The notes under the pieces: generated by a model | Seen by the model: the letters and a program-made list of their open reading frames with translations, nothing else | Told to the model about the DNA's origin: nothing | Databases searched by the model: none | Shown here: positions 1-6,763 of the stretch, piece after piece | Layout of the letters: the number at the start of each line of letters is the position of its first letter | How positions within the stretch are numbered: position 1 is the first letter of the stretch | Assembly (NCBI GenBank): GCA_039186015.1 | Contig: JBCDAH010000011.1 | Coordinates: 1-50,285, forward strand | Reading direction: 5' to 3' | Length of the DNA stretch: 50,285 nt | Source: JBCBWG01 sp039186015 | GTDB lineage: Bacteria; Pseudomonadota; Alphaproteobacteria; Rhizobiales; Hyphomicrobiaceae | Position numbers and translations under genes: made by a program

Positions 1-130
1 CCGCGCTCGAGCCGCGAGCTTGCGAGCGTGCGAACAGCGCAAACTAAAAACGTGCTCAAGTAGCGAGCGGTAGCGCAAACAAAGACACGACCCAGACATA
101 TGACTTAATCGCATATAGACGCTATTTCTA

Positions 131-142
131 AATGCATTGGAC
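131..142. promoter_or_regulatory. Candidate LysR operator shared with the lysR/pxpA gap
   Basis: AATGCATTGGAC occurs here, upstream of tctC, and again exactly at 4068-4079 between lysR and pxpA. Its left part, AATGCATT, is a perfect 8-bp palindrome. An exact 12-bp match between two short intergenic regions is unlikely by chance and suggests one regulator acting at both, most simply the LysR-type protein encoded at 3117-4034. That assignment is inferred. Confidence 0.5.
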
Positions 143-148
143 AGCGTT

Positions 149-162
149 TGATTGATCAATCA
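149..162. promoter_or_regulatory. Perfect 14-bp palindrome upstream of tctC
   Basis: TGATTGATCAATCA is identical to its reverse complement. It lies 66 bp before the tctC start and 7 bp after the shared AATGCATTGGAC element. It has the size and symmetry of a dimer-binding operator. I do not recognise a specific regulator for it, and I did not see a second copy in the lysR/pxpA gap. Confidence 0.4.
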
Positions 163-227
163 CGCTCGTTGCAGTGTGCCGCCCGGGGCTGGGAGGTCCA
201 CAAGTCGCAATGCGAAGGGAGTATGCG

Positions 228-1166
228 ATGTTATGTCAAACCATATGGCGGACGGCCAGTCTTGCCATTCTATCCGTTGGGCTCGCCGGCGCTGCGCTGG
301 CGCAGTATCCAAGTAAGCCAGTCACCATTATCGTCGGGTTTGGGGCGGGCGGAGGCGTCGATTCCATTTCGCGTGCAGCCTCCGATGCCCTATCCGCAAA
401 GCTCGGTCAGCCAATCGTCATTCAAAACAAGCCGGGCGGTGGTGGTGCACTTGCGGCGACGACGCTGAAGTCGATGCCGAACGACGGGCATACACTCGCG
501 GCAGTGATATCGACAACCGTGTCGTTCGACCCGCATGCGGGGAACCTGCCGTACAGCGCGGATGACTTCGAATACATCGCAGCATTCGGCGTTTTCCCCG
601 AAGCCCTGGTTGCCCTGCCTAACAAAGGTTGGAAGACGTTCGCCGACGTCGTTGCCGCCGCCAAAAAAAGCGCCAACGGACTGACCTACGCGTCGACCAC
701 CTCGCTCGACAAGGTGGTCCTGGCCGAGATCGCCAAAAAGGAAGGCGTCACGTTCAAGCCTGTGCCGACAAAGGGCGGTGCCGAGGCTGTTGCTCAGACC
801 TTGGGCGGCCACGTCGACTTTGCCTATAGTTCGGGCACCTATTACGCACAGGCAAAGGCCGGCAAATTGCTCGTGCTGGCGGGCTTGGGTACGCAGCCGG
901 TGCCTGGATTCGAAAGTGCACCGACGCTAACGTCGCTCGGCTATAACGTCTCCAGTGTGAACATGGTAGTCTATCTTGCTCCGAAAGGAATCTCAGCCGA
1001 TGCCAAGGCGAAACTCGTGGCGGCCTTCAAGGCGGCTTCGACAGCTGAGGCCGTGAAGGCCTTGCTCGCCAAGCGCAACATGGGGACCTATACGCCAACA
1101 GGCAGTGAGGTCGCGGATCTCATCAAGAAGCAAAGCGCCCAGTTCGCCGCGGCGATGAAGAAGTAA
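228..1166 (+). CDS. tctC: Tripartite tricarboxylate transporter substrate-binding protein (TctC family)
   Basis: This is a 312-residue periplasmic solute-binding protein that captures a carboxylate-type ligand and delivers it to the TctAB membrane complex. The N-terminus is a signal peptide (basic QTIWR, hydrophobic core, cleavage probably after AALA near residue 25). The mature protein opens with YPSKPVTIIVGFGAGGGVD, which matches the family's ligand-loop signature. The start at 228 is preferred over an in-frame start at 174 because a GAAGGGA ribosome-binding site lies just upstream and because the signal peptide then begins properly. tctB follows 8 bp after the stop, so this is the first gene of a tctCBA operon. 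The substrate cannot be read from the sequence. The nearby pxpA makes 5-oxoproline or a related compound worth considering, but that is a guess. Confidence 0.9.
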   Translation: MLCQTIWRTASLAILSVGLAGAALAQYPSKPVTIIVGFGAGGGVDSISRAASDALSAKLGQPIVIQNKPGGGGALAATTLKSMPNDGHTLAAVISTTVSFDPHAGNLPYSADDFEYIAAFGVFPEALVALPNKGWKTFADVVAAAKKSANGLTYASTTSLDKVVLAEIAKKEGVTFKPVPTKGGAEAVAQTLGGHVDFAYSSGTYYAQAKAGKLLVLAGLGTQPVPGFESAPTLTSLGYNVSSVNMVVYLAPKGISADAKAKLVAAFKAASTAEAVKALLAKRNMGTYTPTGSEVADLIKKQSAQFAAAMKK

Positions 1167-1174
1167 CTCCGTTC

Positions 1175-1630
1175 ATGGCGCAAGAGCACGAGCGTATCGG
1201 TATCTCGCGGCGATCACTCACGACGGCCTCCGTCGAGTTTGTGATCGTCGGTGGCGCAAGCTTGATTTTCATCTTTTGGATTGCGCCGCGATACATCGCA
1301 TCAGGCTCAAATCTCGGCCTCGCGCCGGACATGTTACCCATCGCATGCGCCATTGCGATTGGGACCATTGCAACCGTACAGTTCGTGCGCGCCGTTTTCG
1401 TGCCCGCACGAGCTGACTCGAAGCGCAGAAGCAGTGCTCTGGTTCTCGGCCTCATCGTTGCTGCCGTCACCTCTTGCCTGGTGATTGACGCATTCGGCCT
1501 GATCGCAGGTGGCGCAGTGATGACGGGTTCGGGGGCGTTACTCCTCGGTGAGCGACGCCTCCTTGCTCTTCTTGCCATGACCGCAGGCGGCGCTAGCGTC
1601 ATGTTCCTCGTTGTCTGGTCAGGTCTTTGA
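1175..1630 (+). CDS. tctB: Tripartite tricarboxylate transporter small permease (TctB family)
   Basis: This 151-residue membrane protein has about four hydrophobic segments (roughly residues 20-40, 52-70, 85-105 and 118-150). That is the size and layout of the small TctB subunit, which pairs with the large TctA permease. Direct sequence motifs are weak in this family, so the call rests on topology and on position between a clear tctC and a clear tctA. Its TGA stop overlaps the ATG of tctA by one base (TGATG), which implies translational coupling. The start at 1175 comes 8 bp after the tctC stop. Confidence 0.85.
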   Translation: MAQEHERIGISRRSLTTASVEFVIVGGASLIFIFWIAPRYIASGSNLGLAPDMLPIACAIAIGTIATVQFVRAVFVPARADSKRRSSALVLGLIVAAVTSCLVIDAFGLIAGGAVMTGSGALLLGERRLLALLAMTAGGASVMFLVVWSGL

Positions 1631-3120
1631 TGCTTGAGAACCTGTCAACCGGCGCCGCGGACGCATTTTCGCTCTCAGCACTTGCTGCAGTCCTTGGGGG
1701 CATTCTCCTGGGGTACCTTGTTGGCGTGTTGCCAGGCCTCTCTCGCCCTGCGGCCCTCGCTGTTGCCGTACCGATCACATACTCGATGGCGCCGATATCC
1801 GCGATTGCCTTCTTGGTCGGTGTGACCAAGGCGAGCGCGGCGGGCGGCGCAACGGGCGCCATTCTTCTGAATACGCCCGGTGAGCCCAGCTCGGCCGCGA
1901 CGTGCTTCGATGGATACCCTCTGTCACAAAAGGGCGAAGGCACCCGCGCGCTCAAGGTTGCGCTCTATGCGTCGGTCTTTGGCGATCTGGTCGCCACCGT
2001 CATTCTCATCCTTATGGCCGCGCCACTGGCTACGGTGGCGTTGATGATGGGGCCGGTTGAAATGACCGCGGTGATGATCTTTGCACTCACGTTCATTGCC
2101 GCATTATCTGGACCGTCGATGTCGCGCGGGCTGATTGCGGGGATCTTCGGCATTCTCGTGTCAACGATTGGCCTCGATCCGGAAAGCGCAACACCGAGGA
2201 TGACGTTCGGAACCGTCGAATTGCTCGACGGGATTCCCATCATAGCGGCAACCGTAGGCATGCTCGCCTTTACTGAAATGCTGTTTCAGGCCGAGCGATA
2301 CCGCACGCGGACGGATCGCAAAGACACAGCGCATACCCAGATCACAGAGCGCGAACGACGGCTGTTTTGGTCGGATATCAAGCGCGTTGCACCAACCACT
2401 GTGCGCTCAACGGGCATCGGCATTGCCGCCGGCATCATTCCCGGGCTCGGGCCGACGATCGGCGCCTTTCTTTCTTATGCCGTCGCGAAGAAAACAGCGC
2501 GCGCGGGAGACCAGTTCGGTCAAGGAGACATCAAAGGGGTGGCGGCAACCGAAGCGGCCGATAACGCCGTACTACCAGCAAGCCTGATCCCGCTGTTTGC
2601 AATAGGACTGCCTGGCAGCGTCTCGGCTGCGATCCTTGTCTCTGCGTTTATGCTTCACGGCGTCGTGCCGGGTCCGCTGGTTTTCGAACAGCATCCGCGC
2701 CTGATCTACGGCATCTACGTATCGATGATCGTGGCCAGTATTTGCATGCTGATTGTCGGCCGGGTCGGGCTTACGTTCTTCGCGCGCATCACGCGTGTCC
2801 CGATTGCGATCATCATTCCCTTCGTCTTTTTGTTCTGCATCATCGGGTCATACGTGGAACGTGACAGCGTCTTCTCTGTGCTGACGATGATAGCGCTCGG
2901 CGCACTCGGATATGTGATGCAGCGGTTCGGATATTCCGTCGTGACGTTTCTGATCGGGTTTGTCGTCGGCCCACTGTTTGAATTGTCGTTGCGTCAGGCC
3001 CTGATCGTGACCAACAACGATCTGACGCAGGTTGCCGACCACCCGATCGCAGTCGGATTTCTCATCGCGTCGCTGGGCTCCATCGTCTTGTTTCTCAAGC
3101 GCGGCGACCGAGGCGCTTAG
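1630..3120 (+). CDS. tctA: Tripartite tricarboxylate transporter large permease (TctA family)
   Basis: This is a 496-residue multi-spanning permease that uses an ion gradient to import the ligand delivered by TctC. The conserved segments are present: GVLPGLSRPAALAVAVP near residue 35, ILLNTPGEPSSAAT near residue 80, and a second inverted copy of the same idea with GIIPGLGPTIGAFLSYAVAK near residue 270. The family carries this duplicated PGL motif in each half. I chose the ATG at 1630, which overlaps the tctB stop; an in-frame TTG at 1627 is less likely. The 3' end overlaps the convergent lysR stop by about 3 bp, and I see no terminator between them. Confidence 0.92.
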   Translation: MLENLSTGAADAFSLSALAAVLGGILLGYLVGVLPGLSRPAALAVAVPITYSMAPISAIAFLVGVTKASAAGGATGAILLNTPGEPSSAATCFDGYPLSQKGEGTRALKVALYASVFGDLVATVILILMAAPLATVALMMGPVEMTAVMIFALTFIAALSGPSMSRGLIAGIFGILVSTIGLDPESATPRMTFGTVELLDGIPIIAATVGMLAFTEMLFQAERYRTRTDRKDTAHTQITERERRLFWSDIKRVAPTTVRSTGIGIAAGIIPGLGPTIGAFLSYAVAKKTARAGDQFGQGDIKGVAATEAADNAVLPASLIPLFAIGLPGSVSAAILVSAFMLHGVVPGPLVFEQHPRLIYGIYVSMIVASICMLIVGRVGLTFFARITRVPIAIIIPFVFLFCIIGSYVERDSVFSVLTMIALGALGYVMQRFGYSVVTFLIGFVVGPLFELSLRQALIVTNNDLTQVADHPIAVGFLIASLGSIVLFLKRGDRGA

Positions 3121-4034
3121 CCTTGTTCGCGCGCGTGTTTCTCAAGCGTTTCGATAAATGCGGGCAGAGCCGCCGGGCGATAACGCTTCGGATTCCAAAT
3201 GGCGGAGACGTTCGCTTGTGTTTCGGTGCGCGCCGATACGATCGGTTTGGCGTGCTCCAACTCGCGTGTGTCCCGTGCCGAAGTCGAGACGATTGCAACT
3301 CCGTGTCCATCACGCGCGAGCGCGACCAGCGTGTGCGTGCTGTCGCTTTCGAGAAACAGCCGGGGGCGCATCTCGTGAGCCGCACAAACCTTGTCAAACA
3401 AATGCCGGGTCAGAAATCCGCGCCGCATGACCAGCAGGTCGTCACTTGCGATGTCGGTGATGCGGATCTTGCGTTTGGCAGCCAGCCGATGGCCGGGCGG
3501 CAACAGCGCGAAGAGCTGGGCGACGAACAGCTTTGTGCCGAGCAACAAGTTGTTGACGCCGAGATGCGCGACCGAAACATGTGCCGCGCCATGTTCAACA
3601 AACGACAACAGGTCGTCGTTATGGCCCTCTGAGAGATTGAGGTCGACGTTTGGATACGCAGTGCGGAACTCCGCGATTGCCGGCGACATCAGCCACGCGT
3701 TGGTTTGCGGCGACGCGGCGACGCGCAGGACGCCGGAATGCCCCTGCTCCAGGCCAAATGCGTGATTGGACAGCTCCTGTGCATGGTCAAGCAACAGTGC
3801 CGCCCGGCCAAGCAAATCCTCGCCCTCGGCCGTGAGGATGAGACGCTTGCCCAACCGCTCGAACAAGGCAACGCCGAGTTTGTTTTCCAACGCTTGAATC
3901 TGGCGTGTCAACGCGGATTGGCTGATGTGCACGACCTCGGCAGCCTTTGAGACGTTCAATCGCTCGGCGACTGCTACGAAATTTCTAAGCTCTCTGAGTT
4001 CGAACACGGCCACTCCTGCTTCTGGCTCAGACAT
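3117..4034 (-). CDS. LysR-family transcriptional regulator
   Basis: This 305-residue regulator has a winged helix-turn-helix at residues 10-70 (LRNFVAVAERLNVSKAAEVV, then ISQSALTRQIQALENKLGVALFER split over the recognition helix). A periplasmic-binding-protein-like effector domain follows (about residues 100-295). LysR proteins usually bind T-N11-A dyads and respond to a small ligand from the pathway they control. The gene is divergent from pxpA and convergent with tctCBA. Both flanking promoters carry the same 12-bp element, so tctCBA and pxpA are the likely targets. A T-N11-A dyad directly before its own start (4037-4051) suggests autoregulation. The inducer is unknown. Confidence 0.9.
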   Translation of the reverse strand: MSEPEAGVAVFELRELRNFVAVAERLNVSKAAEVVHISQSALTRQIQALENKLGVALFERLGKRLILTAEGEDLLGRAALLLDHAQELSNHAFGLEQGHSGVLRVAASPQTNAWLMSPAIAEFRTAYPNVDLNLSEGHNDDLLSFVEHGAAHVSVAHLGVNNLLLGTKLFVAQLFALLPPGHRLAAKRKIRITDIASDDLLVMRRGFLTRHLFDKVCAAHEMRPRLFLESDSTHTLVALARDGHGVAIVSTSARDTRELEHAKPIVSARTETQANVSAIWNPKRYRPAALPAFIETLEKHAREQG

Positions 4035-4036
4035 AC

Positions 4037-4051
4037 ATGCACTCGGTGCAT
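4037..4051. promoter_or_regulatory. T-N11-A inverted repeat before lysR
   Basis: The arms ATGCAC (4037-4042) and GTGCAT (4046-4051) form an exact inverted repeat with a 3-bp centre. T4038 and A4050 are separated by 11 bases, which is the LysR-type T-N11-A rule. The site begins 2 bp upstream of the lysR start codon, where binding would repress lysR. Two further ATGCAT sequences lie at 4069 and 4102. The spacings of 32 and 33 bp are close to three helical turns, so all could sit on one DNA face. Confidence 0.5.
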
Positions 4052-4067
4052 TTGGCAGCTACTCAGG

Positions 4068-4079
4068 AATGCATTGGAC
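4068..4079. promoter_or_regulatory. Second copy of the AATGCATTGGAC element
   Basis: This matches the sequence at 131-142 upstream of tctC exactly. It lies in the lysR/pxpA intergenic region about 50 bp before the pxpA start, a suitable place for an activator site. Shared control by the adjacent LysR-type regulator is inferred. Confidence 0.5.
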
Positions 4080-4128
4080 GCCAGCCCCCGCCCTGTCAAC
4101 AATGCATCTACTGGAGGTGCTCGGCGGG

Positions 4129-4881
4129 ATGGCTTTTAGTCTGAATGCAGATGTTGGCGAGGGCTACGGATGCTATGAGTTCGGCAATGACGCCGCGCTT
4201 ATGCCGTTGATCACGTCAGCCAACATTGCCTGCGGCATGCACGCGGGCGACCCCTCGGTTATGGCGCGGACGGTGAAGCTCGCCAAGCAGCATGGGCTTT
4301 CCGTCGGGGCGCATCCCGGTTTCAATGACATCTGGGGGTTTGGTCGCCGCCGACTGGAGATGGCGATTGACGACATTGAGCATCTGGTCACCTACCAAAT
4401 CGGGGCACTGCGCGCCATTGCAGCGCGCGAGGGCGTTGACGTGCGTTACGTCAAGCCTCATGGCGCGCTGAACAACGTTGCCGCTGATGATCTGGACGTT
4501 GCGCTTGCGATCGGCCGCAGTATTCGGGCATGCGGCGGTGGGCTGGCGTTTGTTGCCATCGCCGGCTCTGCCATGGTCCAGGCCGGGCAGGAACTCAACC
4601 TGGAGACGATCAGCGAAGCCTACGGCGATCGCCGGTATGATGCGAAGGGACGTCTCGTGCCGCGCCGAGTTGCCAATGCGATGATCAAGGATCCGCACGA
4701 GGCAGCGCAGCAGGTGCGGCATCTCATCCAGAACAACGCGGTCCTAAGCCAGGATGGCCACATGGTTCCCGTTTCCGTCGACACGATTTGCATTCACAGC
4801 GATGAGCCCGGTTGTGTCGACATCGCGCGGTCTATCCGGGACGCGCTGCGTGAACTCCAAGTCGACCTCGTTGCGATCTAA
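4129..4881 (+). CDS. pxpA: 5-oxoprolinase subunit A (LamB/YcsF family)
   Basis: This 250-residue protein is the usual size for PxpA, the ATP-dependent 5-oxoprolinase component that works with PxpB and PxpC to open 5-oxoproline (pyroglutamate) to glutamate. The family signatures appear in order: LNADVGEGYG at the N-terminus, ANIACGMHAGDP, VGAHPGFND, YVKPHGALNN, FxxEAYGDRRY-like EAYGDRRYDAKGRLVPRR, and SVDTICIHSDEPG near the C-terminus. The open frame extends upstream to 3925, but the start at 4129 is preferred because it gives the family-typical N-terminus and has a GGAGG 11 bp before it. pxpB and pxpC are not in this window. It is divergent from lysR and convergent with the merR gene. Confidence 0.9.
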   Translation: MAFSLNADVGEGYGCYEFGNDAALMPLITSANIACGMHAGDPSVMARTVKLAKQHGLSVGAHPGFNDIWGFGRRRLEMAIDDIEHLVTYQIGALRAIAAREGVDVRYVKPHGALNNVAADDLDVALAIGRSIRACGGGLAFVAIAGSAMVQAGQELNLETISEAYGDRRYDAKGRLVPRRVANAMIKDPHEAAQQVRHLIQNNAVLSQDGHMVPVSVDTICIHSDEPGCVDIARSIRDALRELQVDLVAI

Positions 4882-4903
4882 CACGTCTGCCACATGGCAT
4901 CGC

Positions 4904-5341
4904 TCAGGGCCTCGGCATGCGCTTGCGCTTGCCTGCGCCGACCTTCGCCCCATGACGGCCCGCCATACGCAACAAGCGTTGGAACTTCGGGCAATCCAAA
5001 TGGTTCGGTTCCGGGCAGTCTGCGACATGGCGCAGCAGATTACGTAAGGTCGTGAGATTCTGGATCTGGCGATCCAGTTCATCCGCTCTTGCGCGGATCT
5101 CCGGTCGCGGCAGGGACGGCTGGCCATCCGGCCCGAAAACCCGCGCAATCTCCGTAAGCGAAAACCCGGCCAGCTTGCCGAGCGCAATCAGAGACAGGCG
5201 GAGGAGTGTCTCCGGGCCGAATTGGCGCCGCAATCCGTGCCGGCCAACCGACTCAATGAGCCCGATTTCTTCGTAGTAGCGCAATGCCGACGGTGGCACA
5301 CCGGCGTGCTCGGCCACCTCCGCAATATCCATCACTTTCAT
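4904..5341 (-). CDS. MerR-family transcriptional regulator
   Basis: This 145-residue regulator opens with MKVMDIAEVAEHAGVPPSA, then LRYYEEIGLI, the canonical MerR helix-turn-helix and wing (residues 3-70). A dimerisation coiled coil follows (about 78-108), with a short effector tail containing DCPEPNHLDCPKF. The tail has two cysteines, C109 and C117 (C-x7-C), with H114 between them. This differs from the four-cysteine iron-sulfur motif of SoxR, so redox or metal/thiol sensing is possible but unproven. The start at 5341 is chosen because upstream frame extensions do not resemble MerR. It is divergent from the MFS gene at 5411, and the intervening 70 bp hold a SoxR-box-like dyad in a 19-bp-spacer promoter. 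Confidence 0.9.
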   Translation of the reverse strand: MKVMDIAEVAEHAGVPPSALRYYEEIGLIESVGRHGLRRQFGPETLLRLSLIALGKLAGFSLTEIARVFGPDGQPSLPRPEIRARADELDRQIQNLTTLRNLLRHVADCPEPNHLDCPKFQRLLRMAGRHGAKVGAGKRKRMPRP

Positions 5342-5343
5342 GC

Positions 5344-5374
5344 TTGACCTCAAGCTCACTTGAACTCGTACGGT
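5344..5374 (+). promoter_or_regulatory. MerR-type promoter with 19-bp spacer and SoxR-box-like dyad
   Basis: A -35 element TTGACC (5344-5349) and a -10-like TACGGT (5369-5374) are separated by 19 bp, longer than the usual 17 and typical of MerR-activated promoters. Inside lies CCTCAAGCTCACTTGAAC (5348-5365). By my count this matches the SoxR box CCTCAAGTTAACTTGAGG at 14 of 18 positions, including both CTCAAG and CTTGA arms. It reads towards the MFS gene 37 bp away and overlaps the 5' end of merR, so one protein could activate the transporter and control itself. Confidence 0.65.
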
Positions 5375-5410
5375 GCCCGCACATGGCGTTTCAAGCAAGA
5401 GGATAAGATC

Positions 5411-6628
5411 ATGACGCACGCCGCATCCGTCACAGAGACGGACGTTTGGCGCGACCCACGCACGGTCGCGCTGCTCTTGGCCGCTACGCTCATCATTATG
5501 GCGAACGCGACGATCAGCCCTGCACTTCCGGGCCTTGAATCGGCATTTGCCGATCACCCAGATGCAGAGTTACTCACGCGCCTGTTGGTTCCAGCACCCT
5601 CTTTGACCGTGCTTCTTTTTGCACCGGTCGCTGGCTTCGTTGTGGACCGGTTCGGCCGGCGCTGGCCGATGCTGATTGGGGTTCTCGCATTTGCGATCAC
5701 GGGAACGGCCGGCCTGGTTCTCAACGATCTTACCGCGATCTTCGTCAGCCGGCTGGCCTTGGGCATCGCCGTCGCGGTTATCATGACGGCCCAGACGGCG
5801 CTGATTGGAGACTACTTCACAGGCAACCAGCGTACACACGTCGCGGGCCTTCAAGTCTCGGCGCGGAACTTCGGAGGCTTCGTGATCATTACGCTCGCCG
5901 GCTGGCTGGCGGCATTGTCGCCCGTCCTGCCGTTTGCGATTTATGGACTGGCGGCGCTTTACTTGCCGGTCATGTGGGCCGCACTGCCGGAACCGAAGCG
6001 ACCACCGCGAACGGTAGGCTCGGACGATCGCACCACAACCGAAGGCCTATCGTCATGGCCCGTCTGGCTCGCCGCGCTTTCATCCCTCCAGTTTCTGACC
6101 AATCTGACGTTCTTCCTCGTGCCCACCCAGCTGCCGTTCTTTGTCGGTTCGGTCGGTCACAGTAGTGTGTCGATGACAGGCCTGGCGCTCGGGGTTCTGA
6201 TGCTGGCGGGCGGCTGTACGGCGCTGCTCTACAGCCGATTGAAAGACGAGGTCGGACATACCGGTGTGCTCGCTCTCGGCTACGGTCTCATGGCCGCTGG
6301 TTTCGCAGGCCTGCCGAGTGGCGTCAGCGCGATGGTCCTATTGATCAGCACGAGCGCAATTGGCGCCGGCTTCGCGCTGGCGATGCCAAACTTTGTCGAC
6401 ATCGCATTGCAGATCGCGCCGGGACGCCACCGTGGGCTCGCCGCCGGCGCGCTAACGAGTGCTGTGTTTCTCGGTCAGTTCGTGTCGCCGTTTGTCAGCT
6501 TGCCATCGATTTCGAGCTTTGGTTTCGATGCAACATTCCATGGTACTGCTGTCATGCTGGGTGCGCTGGCCGTCATCGCCGCGGGCGTGCGCGGCGCAAA
6601 GAAGTATCGGCTGTTGCGGTCAGTGTGA
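5411..6628 (+). CDS. MFS transporter, probable efflux pump
   Basis: This 405-residue protein has about twelve hydrophobic segments and is an inner-membrane major-facilitator transporter. The first half has PALPGLESAF and, in the loop between helices 2 and 3, the signature GFVVDRFGRRWPML. A segment near residues 110-135 (RLALGIAVAVIMTAQTALIGDYF) resembles the helix 4/5 region of proton-coupled drug exporters. The start at 5411 is preferred over 5360 because an AGAGGA ribosome-binding site precedes it and because the earlier start would overlap the promoter dyad. Its divergent partner is a MerR regulator, the common arrangement for a stress-induced or compound-induced efflux pump. The substrate is unknown. 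Confidence 0.88.
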   Translation: MTHAASVTETDVWRDPRTVALLLAATLIIMANATISPALPGLESAFADHPDAELLTRLLVPAPSLTVLLFAPVAGFVVDRFGRRWPMLIGVLAFAITGTAGLVLNDLTAIFVSRLALGIAVAVIMTAQTALIGDYFTGNQRTHVAGLQVSARNFGGFVIITLAGWLAALSPVLPFAIYGLAALYLPVMWAALPEPKRPPRTVGSDDRTTTEGLSSWPVWLAALSSLQFLTNLTFFLVPTQLPFFVGSVGHSSVSMTGLALGVLMLAGGCTALLYSRLKDEVGHTGVLALGYGLMAAGFAGLPSGVSAMVLLISTSAIGAGFALAMPNFVDIALQIAPGRHRGLAAGALTSAVFLGQFVSPFVSLPSISSFGFDATFHGTAVMLGALAVIAAGVRGAKKYRLLRSV

Positions 6629-6633
6629 GCGGA

Positions 6634-6743
6634 CGAGGCAGTCAACGTTCATCGACCCGACGACGTCCCCTAGGCGCAGCGCGGGGAACCTGTCGGGCGA
6701 CCGCCGCGACCAAGCACGTGAGGCGGAGTCCTGGACTGCCTCG
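6634..6743. repeat. Nested inverted repeats before the secreted mosaic gene
   Basis: CGAGGCAGTC (6634-6643) and its exact complement GACTGCCTCG (6734-6743) are 100 bp apart. Between them lies a second pair, CCCGAC (6656-6661) and GTCGGG (6692-6697), and inside that CCCC/GGGG. The transcript could therefore fold into a long stem just upstream of the start codon at 6764. It has no U-run, so it is not an ordinary terminator. A structured leader is possible. Confidence 0.35.
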
Positions 6744-6763
6744 GCTCGCATAAGGATATTAGA

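Larger units (their letters stand above)
1..227. other. Left-edge upstream region of tctC
   Basis: This stretch holds no gene I can support. The + strand is open from base 1 to a stop at 61-63, which could be the tail of an upstream gene, but 20 codons are too few to tell. Short GCGAGC and AGCGCAAAC motifs recur in the first 80 bases. The part nearest tctC (about 100-227) is AT-richer and carries two dyad elements listed separately (131-142 and 149-162), so it looks like a promoter/operator region. Confidence 0.4.

Noticed and set aside
1..63. Possible C-terminal tail of an upstream + strand gene
   Set aside because: Only 20 codons are visible, with no recognisable motif, so it is not called as a gene.
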